Both the position numbers and the translations under genes were made by a program. Of a stretch of DNA of 64,000 bases, positions 56,827 through 64,000 are shown one piece after another (the first letter of the stretch is position 1; each line of letters begins with the position of its first letter). Under the pieces are notes generated by a model. That model saw only the letters and a program-made list of their open reading frames with translations, made no database searches and was not told the origin of the DNA. The DNA comes from Axinella damicornis (Eukaryota; Porifera; Demospongiae; Axinellida; Axinellidae), in contig OZ007515.1 in the NCBI GenBank assembly GCA_963931865.1, positions 4,513,321 to 4,577,320 of the forward strand, read 5' to 3'.

Positions 56827-57221
56827 TAGTCTTGTTCCCAGACCCCGAATGCGCACCCGCAAAAGAGTCTGGTAGCGATGCAACATTTTGCTCAGTCCTA
56901 TGACGTTGATGACGGGAATGTGGGATGGCCAATCACAGTTTAGCTAGAGCAATAAATAACTTCGCAGTTTCCACGTCGGCTAAGTAGACCTGGTAGACAC
57001 AGCCCAGAAACTACATGAAGAGGAGTGCTACCTTCCTTGGTACAAAAGAATACCTGTTTCCTTTCTCACCGCTTTACTGGGCATCATCGAATTTGCCGTT
57101 TTCACCTGGAATGTATTATGTCATCATGGTCACGCTCCTCAAATGTCAGGCAGCTAGCATGTCGTATTGTTACCAGACCCCTTTTCGCGGGTGCGCGTTC
57201 CAGGGTCTGGGAACGAGACTA
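56827..57221. mobile_element. TIR element with TAGTCT...AGACTA ends
   Basis: TAGTCTTGTTCCCAGACCCC and GGGTCTGGGAACGAGACTA are inverted, with an inner GCGCACCCGCAAAAG matched by CTTTTCGCGGGTGCGC. The nine-base flanks match at only five positions. A poly-C run (57306-57332) and a (TG)n tract follow it. Confidence 0.7.
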
Positions 57222-57367
57222 GTGGGTCGTGTGTGTGTGTGTGTGTGTGTGTTTGAGTGCATGTGTGTGTACGTGTGAGAGAGTATAGCTCCCTTTTCTT
57301 CTACCCCCCCCCCCCCCCCCCCCCCCCCCCCGCACACACACACACACCATACCTGAACACACCACAG

Positions 57368-57457
57368 GAGACAGGAGAATTACATGTGGCGAAGCACTTG
57401 AATCGGAACACCACTGAACCAACCACCTTTGAGAACAAGGGAAGAAGCTGGCGCAAG
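57368..57457 (+). CDS. Putative exon A of an unrecognised gene
   Basis: Acceptor CACCACAG, 30 codons in phase 0, donor AAG|GTGAGG. It reads ELHVAKHLNRNTTEPTTFEN and then KGRSWRK. I do not recognise the family. It joins in frame to exon B. The codon pattern and good splice sites are the only support. Confidence 0.4.
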
Positions 57458-57670
57458 GTGAGGTGAGAGAGACTTATCTCAGGGGAGGGACAACCTAGTA
57501 GTACTCTTGTCACTGCTACTGACAGTAGGACCATGACTTGCTCACCAGTAGAATCTGACCTGCTTTTTCTCACAAGCAAGCTTGCGCATGCGTGCATGTG
57601 TGTATGTGTGTATGTTGATCATGTTAGAGAGAAGGATTGAGTACCCCCTCCCTCAACATGCAATGGACAG

Positions 57671-57765
57671 GTGGATACAGCACTAGGTACATATCAGAGA
57701 GATAGCGGGAAGCTGACAGCCAGGGACCTGATGGAACTGAAGAAACAGATTGAACAGATGAACAG
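57671..57765 (+). CDS. Putative exon B of an unrecognised gene
   Basis: Acceptor ATGGACAG, donor ACAG|GTATAT. It reads TALGTYQRDSGKLTARDLME, then LKKQIEQMN, a likely amphipathic helix. It ends in phase 2, so it cannot join exon 59681 directly; an exon may be missing from the model, or the two parts are separate genes. Confidence 0.4.
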
Positions 57766-58005
57766 GTATATCGCATATAGTGCACACATGTATAGAAGAC
57801 TTACCTGAGTGGACGGTGGTCAGAGATTGATTCGTGTACGCGTGAGCTTGATGTGTGTGAGTGTGTAGTAAAATTATGTCTCACGCAGAAATGTGGGACA
57901 GCGCAGCTCACTTATAAGTGCGTATTTGCTGTTAGGCACAGGTTCAATTCTCGTCCCAAGGTACTCTGGGAGAGTTGGTAGCTCAACCAGAGGGTGATGC
58001 ATTAC

Positions 58006-58406
58006 TGGCCTCGTACCCAGGCCCACACGTGGAACGCGGAAGTGGGCCTGGTGGCACTTGGCAAAATTCCTGTATGTGCACAGTCAGCATAACTGTGTAA
58101 GTGATTAAATTCCTTACTTGGATGCATTTCGAAATCACGTGGAAGGTAGCTGTTGGTGATGGCTAAGTAGAAAGTCCTTGCCAAGGAGCGACCAGAGGTG
58201 AGTCTTGAAGGCTAGAACAGCGGTTTTATCAAACGGCTACACTTTTGACGGGTTAAAGAATGTAATTACTATGCAGTAATTGGCAATGGACGAACGTGAT
58301 TCGCCTACCCGAAATCAAGACTGCTGAGCTCAGCACATACGGGAATTTTGCCAAGTGTCACCAGGCCCACTTCCGCGTTTCGCATGTGGGCCTGGGAACG
58401 AGGCTA
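58006..58406. mobile_element. TAGCCT-family TIR element, perfect 9-bp target duplication
   Basis: The ends TGGCCTCGTACCCAGGCCCA and GGGCCTGGGAACGAGGCTA are inverted. ATGCATTAC lies on both sides (57997-58005 and 58407-58415). It is the same subfamily as 34493-34881. Confidence 0.85.
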
Positions 58407-58771
58407 ATGCATTACTGGGTTCTGGGTGAGTAATGTCGACCACTACAGAAGCAGCTCGCGTCGTTTTCTAGCTTCCATGATGCCACACGATATGGACGCC
58501 CCACGTAGGAGAACTAGCCATGACTGTATGAGAACTGAGAAATAAATACAACTGCTATCCATATCCATATATCCTCAACGCCTGTCGATCTAACTGCTTG
58601 ATATGGTACCAAATGGTTTCTGCTTGGTGCTCATTGCAGGTTACACCTCCTGCATTGAAAGTGCATGGCTATCGGTGCATCATAAAATGCCGCATAAAAA
58701 CTCCTTAGTTTCCTGCTCTACTACACAACTGTGATGAAAAGTGTACCCTTACCCAAATCCCGCCATCAGAC

Positions 58772-59056
58772 TTTCAGCTTGAGATGCATGTGGTAATATC
58801 CTTGGATATGGGCTGTTATATGTAGAGGCGAAGAGAAGCAGTTTGGTTGTTGGATCGCTGAGATTCAGAATGGCAAATAAATTATGTTTACAAAAACAGA
58901 AGCAGAAAACAGAAGCAGAATTCTGCTTCTGTTTTTGTAAACACAATTTATTCGCCATTCTGAATCTCAGCGATCCAACAACTAAACTGCTTCTCTTCGC
59001 CTCTACATATAACAGCCCATATCCAAGGACATTACCACATGCATCTCAAGCTGAAA
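58772..59056. mobile_element. Long near-perfect palindrome
   Basis: TTTCAGCTTGAGATGCATGT at the left is matched by ACATGCATCTCAAGCTGAAA at the right. The arms are about 135 bp and meet near 58920 at GAATTC. A few mismatches separate the arms. It is probably a foldback element. Confidence 0.85.
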
Positions 59057-59680
59057 ACCTGCAATGTCTGCTTGTCTGAACAGAGTGCCTAAAGGCTGAG
59101 CTACCCACTACCACAGACTAGTCCCCAGGATGCAAGCTATTTAGACCATGCCTTGTTTCTCGATGTTTATCAAAATACAGTGATGTTCCCTCATTAATCC
59201 CTCGGACTTTGCCCTGAGGAGTGCTTCAATCGATCATGTATTTCCGATAAACCCTTGCAGGCATGGTCTATCTATAACAAATGGGTAGAGATACCATTGG
59301 TTCATCACATGATCAAGAGGGCAAGGTCAGCCCCACCCAGGCCCAAAGTATGCACACCGCCAGCGCCAACCTTTTGGTATCGCATTACAGAGACCCAGCT
59401 TCTAGTTTGCTTGGGAACATACCCCGCCCAATCAGTATGTTTTGGCCACCCTAGGTAGAGCTTCATTCCTCAACAGCAACCTCCAGCATCTGTGAACATA
59501 AATCTACCCTTTAGACTAACTGAAACACATGGGAATGATTTGGAGTTAAGTTTTGCTTCTCCTTAGCCACATGACCTATCTGGCACACCAACATAATTAT
59601 GGGTGGAGCCAGGAAACGCTGGGCCTTGCTATGCGTGTTCTGGCTGGTCAGTTGTTATTACTTGGCATTCATCCCCCTAG

Positions 59681-60378
59681 GAACTCTTTGAAATGTCTCG
59701 GTATCCACGGAACCAGAACGTGGGGTTGTGTGATCTTGCATCATGGGCTAGTGGACATGGTGGTGTGGCTGCTAAGGAGAAGGTGAGGGGGGGAGGAGGG
59801 GGGGGGAGAGAGAGAGGAGGTGGGAGTTTGTGCAGGAGGGATGTGGGAGTGTGTGGGGAGAGGGGAGGTGGAAGGAGGGGGAATAGAGGTATGTGTAGGA
59901 AGGCTGGGTGAGACTCACGGTAATAATAGATTCACAAAAAAATCATACTCTGGCTCATGGTAAATCTGTGAGAGTTTGCAGGTCTGCTTCCATCTGGGAT
60001 CCCATGGCCAAGAACAAGTAGCTGATCTCTATGTTTTTGCAGTTGGCAGGGCGGTCAATAGGTACAGTGCACATGGGTACAGCATGTCAAAAAAAGATGG
60101 GGTATGTGCTTTTATCTGCTCAAGCATCTTCACGTGTCCTGCAGAGTATGCACATGCCGGACCAGTTGTGTTAGTTTTGTGCCTAGCCGTCCACACGCAC
60201 CCCTCACTGGTGTGGACATCTGGGCACGAGACTAGCTATACAGTTGTGTTTTGGGCCTGCAGCTAATTGTGCTATGCTCAGGATGACAGTCATGTGTATA
60301 TGTGCATCACATTTGATCTTTCTATAGGCAAGACGAATGCATGACGTTGAATGGGGGCAAACAACATTAACACACTAA
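59681..60378 (+). CDS. Unrecognised small gene, three exons (59681-59782, 59982-60101, 60328-60378)
   Basis: Acceptors CCCCCTAG, GTTTGCAG and TTCTATAG and donors AAG|GTGAGG and GGG|GTATGT all keep phase 0. The joined frame ends at TAA 60376-60378. From ATG 59693 it encodes MSRYPRNQNVGLCDLASWAS, then HLGSHGQEQVADLYVFAVGR, a Tyr/Ser/Gly-rich part, and DVEWGQTTLTH at the end: 86 residues from this ATG. If the exon is internal, exons A and B may be its 5' part. I do not recognise the family. The consistent phases argue for a real gene. Confidence 0.5.
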
Positions 60379-60671
60379 TTCAATCTAACATCAGTCTTAA
60401 TTGGTCTGATAAGCAATTGGAGCCCAAAACAAAGGTGTCATCACTAGTTTCAAATCCAGGTACTCCATCAACAGGTTGGTAGTGCAGTGACAATGTTGAA
60501 ACGTAAGCTTACATCATCATCACTCTGTCACTGTCAGCTGCTCTCACTCGACTCCTTGAGATCTTGACAGGTGTCTATGATGAAGTCTCTCCAGATTGCA
60601 CACAAACTCCAGGAATGTCACTACGTTCAAGGTAGAATACATTAATTTTTGCATCAATTACCGTCTCCGAT

Positions 60672-60722
60672 TAGTCTGGTTCCCAGACCCAACCCGCGGA
60701 GTTGGGTCTGGGAACCAGACTA
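60672..60722. repeat. Perfect 51-bp hairpin
   Basis: TAGTCTGGTTCCCAGACCCA and its exact complement TGGGTCTGGGAACCAGACTA flank an 11-base centre. It looks like two TIRs of the TAGTCT family joined with the interior deleted. Confidence 0.85.
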
Positions 60723-60863
60723 GACCTATCTCCGATTTTATAGGCGTAGCTGCAAATCGGTGAACTTTGATCCGGACTACGGTGCATTGTGCGTGCAGTT
60801 CGCCGCGCTATATATGATCGAGTTGACGCGTGGATAGCAGCTGGTCTACTCGTTCCCGGTTTC

Positions 60864-61361
60864 ATGGCCGGCGATGGTGGCAACACGTCTTGTATCCTGT
60901 TGAAGGATATGGTGGGGGAGCAGGAGGGCCATTTCAGCTTGCTTAGATTCGGACAAACCCCACCCGAGACAGTCAACATTCAACGTGGCGAGCTACTCGT
61001 TCCTAGTCGCCAGAAGGAGGAATCAAGCCTGCCAGACCACCATCAACTGTCCCAGTCCAAACTGGCCTGTAAACTATGGAGGGACTCCAACATTACAATT
61101 CAGTGCAGGCCAGACGAATTTGCTTGGTTGGACAACGTTGAATTTGACATTTTGGAGGCTGTCCAATCTCCTCTGTCTCGTTATGAAGAGTTTTGCATGG
61201 ATAAGAAGCTGAGTTGGGCTTCAAAACTCAAGCTTGGCTCCGTCGTTCATGTACGAATGACAGGTGAAGCACGGACAGTTGTACAGTATGCTGAAGGTGT
61301 AGTACGGTATATTGGAAAGATTGCAAAGAATCCTGGACAGATGTTTGGAGTTGAGATCACG
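60864..61361 (+). CDS. Gene 3 exon 1: N-terminus and first half of CAP-Gly 1
   Basis: It reads ILLKDMVGEQEGHFSLLRFG, then VEFDILEAVQSPLSRYEEF and GVVRYIGKIAKNPGQMFGVE, parallel to exon 1 of genes 1 and 2. Donor ACG|GTATGC, phase 0. Confidence 0.75.
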
Positions 61362-64000
61362 GTATGCAGTAAAGCATGCAATGTGTTTCAGTATGGTCTG
61401 CTAGGTACAATCAGGAGCATCCTCAGATTGATGGGAGCCTTGTGTGTAGCCTTTTCCCCCCGATTCCTAGCCTTGTTCCCAGGCCTTCTGTTCTTCAGTT
61501 TGCGTTGACAGCATCTAGGTATTATTGTCAATGCAAACCGAACAACGGCTAAGTCCTCACCTGGGAATGAGGCTACCTGATTCCCACCCTGCACGCGGAA
61601 AGATAACAAGACCACTGGTATAATGTTATCTTTGTTCTTACATGTACACAGGAGTCAAGGTTTCGAGGTCTTGGCAGTTCAAGTGGACGGCATCATGACA
61701 TCATATACTTTCCTTGTGATAACAGATGTGGGAAGTTTGTGGCGGTGGATAGGATGTCGAGAATGAAGAAAGAACACAAACGGAGATTTCCAGCCTTGAA
61801 TCCCAGCCATACCGGTAGTTCAGATCTCTCGGATAGCTTGGAGAGAAGGGAGTTGTTCTTTGGTGATCGTGTTGTGGTATACAGCCGAAAGAACCTTCCC
61901 ATTCATGGCACAGTGAGGTGGAGAGGCAGACACTGGAGTCAAGGGGATATTGTCGGCATTGAGACTGTGAGTTGATGCACTATCGCAGCACTGTACTGAG
62001 TGTATCATCCGGAGAGATAGCTGTGCTATAACTATTGTGCTTCACTGCTTTCACTGTATTATATGTACCCCCCATCAGGACACTGTTGTCAGCCGGGGAG
62101 ATTTCTCTGATGCCATTCCTGGACTAGCAGACGAATTCTCCATTGATCCTGATCATGGCCGAGTTGTCCTTCCAGAGAACCTGATTCTGAAGGAGACACA
62201 ACATACCAGACGTAGCCTGTCCCCTTCACGGGACCGCAGCCTGTCCCCAGCACGAGGAGAAGAGCAGTCACCTACACCAAGAGGGACTAAAAGTGGCGTA
62301 GTGGCAAACCACTGCCATGAAGATGACAGACAGACACGTAAGTTGTTTTAGTCTTCTACTCCGTTTCACCCCTCGCAGCATGGCAGAGACACATGGGAGG
62401 CTATGTTGTTTGGCATTATGCATGAGTGCAGTTTTCTGACTGCATTGCTCATATCCATGTTATCCAGTTGCTCTTTGAAAATACAGTTGACCCCAGAGGA
62501 GGCCGGCCAAGGTTGACCTTTGCTGACAAGGTCTCATTAAATCACGTTACTTCCATAGACAATGTTTCGACAGTTTTCACCGTCGCACCCCAATGCAATC
62601 ACCTGGAATATCGACTCGCAGCGAAGCATAGGTATCTGTTGTCATTATAAAAGGCCGAGCCCCTCAAGATTCAGCTGTGGTATGGCAGAACGAGTGGAAG
62701 TAGTCTCCCTGGCCAGACGGTCCCCCTTGCGCACTGCAAACGTCTGGCTCGTGAGACTGGAGTGGAGGTTCAGGGCCATCTCGTCGATTTGCAGACGGTC
62801 CCCTTGCGCACTGCAAACGTCTGGCTCGTGAGACTGGAGTGGAGGTTCAGGGCCATCTCGTCGATTTGCAGAGTGCGTTTGAGGATTGCCAACTGCAAAC
62901 ACTCTACAGCAGCCACAGAAACGGTCTTCTATTCGTAGGGCTATTTGCAATAACTTTTAACAATCCACTCGTCCACTCATCACATGACAGAAGAAAGTCA
63001 ATAATATATAAGTATCACCATAGTACCAAGCTATACCGGAAAATATCACGAGTTTGTTGCCGTAGTATTGTTACGAGTGCGAAGCACGAGTAACAATGCC
63101 AAAGGCAACAAACGAGTGATATGTTTCCGGTATAGCTTGGTACTATGGTGATACTGATTTTATCATACAAACCTGGAATTTCATTGCACGTTCCTCTACC
63201 AATGAACGTAGCGAATGCGCGTTACCATAGCTTGCTTGACGACAATATTTTCATTTCTGGTTGCCAACCCTGGCGTTAGTACAGCAAGCTACAAACGCTT
63301 TGGCGAGAAGGCCTGCGTACCAAGCCCAAGGCGGAACCACGCCGATAACTGGCAGCTGTACGGTCGATCCACGCTGATGACTGGCAGTTGTACGGTCCAT
63401 TTCAAACGGGATGCCCAAGTATACGAACGAGTTCAACCTCGACTTCCGGGATGTAAGTCAGCCCTCTTCAGGAGCCCAAAAGGTAGTCAGTACCAGCTAG
63501 TCCAGGTAGTCTCTGACATGAAACTATCACAGATTTGCTGTAGCGCACGTGACTTACTGTACATAATACGGATCTCTCGCGTGACCTACAGTACTAATAC
63601 GGATTTTTCACGTGACCTACTGTACAAAATACGGGTTTTTATCAACTGCGCTTGCGTACCAGGCTTTCCCATTGACTGCTGTACATTATTCAAACGTAGG
63701 TGTATGATAATTACTTGTATATAGTACATCCAGTAGTCCCATCTTGCACCTGATTAGTGTACCTGATCTGTTACCCAGATAGGAGACAACTAAGCACTAT
63801 TCATTGTGTGAATGATCAGGTCAGATGGGGTCAGTTTTTAAACAACCTTACTACATGACATTGTACTATCCTTTAGGTGTACTAAGGTCCAGTTCGGATA
63901 CCCTTCACAGTATACCTTTACACCAGCTACGGGATACAGTACAGTCACATGATCCACTAGTTGTATTAAACAAGGAGCTGGAGAACGAGCTGAGGAGCCA
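60864..64000 (+). CDS. Gene 3: CYLD-like multi-CAP-Gly paralogue, runs off the window
   Basis: Exons 60864-61361, 61652-61966, 62079-62338 and 63887-beyond 64000, phases 0, 0 and 2, all compatible. The order is N-terminal region and CAP-Gly 1, then CAP-Gly 2, then a Ser/Arg/Pro-rich tail, then the start of what looks like a coiled coil (VLNKELENELRS). Whether a USP domain, a kinase or both follow cannot be seen. It is clearly more diverged from genes 1 and 2 than they are from each other. The start at ATG 60864 was chosen because it aligns with the paralogues' ATG; the frame is open upstream to 60789. Confidence 0.7.
61468..61575. mobile_element. 108-bp TAGCCT-family MITE with 9-bp target duplication
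   Basis: TAGCCTTGTTCCCAGG and CCTGGGAATGAGGCTA are the ends. CCCGATTCC (61459-61467) and CCTGATTCC (61576-61584) match at 8 of 9 bases. It lies in gene 3 intron 1. Confidence 0.75.
61652..61966 (+). CDS. Gene 3 exon 2: end of CAP-Gly 1 and start of CAP-Gly 2
   Basis: Acceptor TGTACACAG, phase 0. It reads RFRGLGSSSGRHHDIIYFPC, then CGKFVAVDRMS, and later FGDRVVVYSRKNLPIHGTVR and IVGIET. The donor is ACT|GTGAGT. The linker is short, as in gene 1. Confidence 0.75.
62079..62338 (+). CDS. Gene 3 exon 3: end of CAP-Gly 2 and SR-like tail
   Basis: Acceptor CCCATCAG. It reads DTVVSRGDFSDAIPGLADEF and VVLPENLILKE, then a Ser/Pro/Arg stretch (RRSLSPSRDRSLSPARGEE). The donor ACAC|GTAAGT leaves phase 2. 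Confidence 0.7.
62470..62990 (+). repeat. Dispersed repeat with a tandem 78-bp duplication (about 62715-62870)
   Basis: It is an inverted match to 22841-23350. Inside, a unit with GACGGTCCCC, GTCTGGCTCGTGAGACTGGA and ATCTCGTCGATTTGCA occurs twice in a row with almost no differences. It lies in gene 3 intron 3. Confidence 0.7.
63012..63154. mobile_element. 143-bp palindrome
   Basis: GTATCACCATAGTACCAAGC and GCTTGGTACTATGGTGATAC are exact inverted ends, with arms of about 65 bp meeting near GCGAAGC at 63081-63087. It is probably a foldback MITE. Confidence 0.8.
63887..64000 (+). CDS. Gene 3 exon 4, partial
   Basis: The acceptor ACTAAG at 63881-63886 fits the phase 2 of exon 3; the nearer AG at 63875-63876 does not keep the frame open. 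It reads SSSDTLHSIPLHQLRDTVQS, then VVLNKELENELRS, up to the window end, which looks like the beginning of a coiled coil. Confidence 0.55.

Overview
The window is eukaryotic (metazoan) genomic DNA. Coding exons are split by GT–AG introns, there is no operon-like packing, and intergenic and intronic DNA is full of inverted-repeat transposons, a tRNA-derived SINE, a LINE and minisatellites. The gene families are a multi-CAP-Gly CYLD-type deubiquitinase, ROC–COR G protein with a death domain, coiled-coil kinases, and RecQ-like fragments in transposons. Together with the repeat style they suggest an early-branching marine animal. My best guess is a sponge; this is inference, not proven by the sequence.

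Layout. At 2.7–3.6 kb there is one orphan CYLD-like CAP-Gly half-exon, interrupted by a terminal-inverted-repeat (TIR) element that carries a RecQ-like fragment. At 8.3–11.8 kb lies a ROC–COR GTPase gene whose last exon is a death domain. At 15.0–20.9 kb lies a CYLD-like paralogue (gene 1) that splices in frame from two CAP-Gly modules straight into a coiled coil and a protein kinase, with no deubiquitinase domain. From 20.9 to 32.4 kb I see only repeats and nested transposons, including a SINE split by one TIR element that is itself split by another. At 32.4–53.9 kb lies gene 2, eleven exons with every splice phase compatible and a summed coding length of 4,215 nt (1,404 aa): two CAP-Gly domains, a CYLD-type USP domain with a zinc B-box, then a coiled coil and a complete protein kinase. 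Its 7.8-kb first intron holds a degraded CR1/L2-like LINE. At 57.4–60.4 kb are small exons of a gene I do not recognise. At 60.9 kb to the window end is gene 3, a more diverged CYLD-like paralogue running off the edge.

How they fit together. CYLD removes K63/M1-linked ubiquitin in NF-kB and cell-death signalling, where its known partners include RIP kinases. Death domains and ROC–COR proteins act in related pathways. A cluster in which CYLD modules are physically joined to a kinase, next to a ROC–COR–death-domain gene, suggests a local, recently shuffled innate-immunity or cell-death locus. Genes 1 and 2 share upstream DNA, first exon, intron-1 sequence and last exon, so they arose by segmental duplication followed by different transposon insertions.

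Limits: all gene models are by eye from splice consensus, reading frame and family motifs. No search, RNA evidence or structure prediction could be run.
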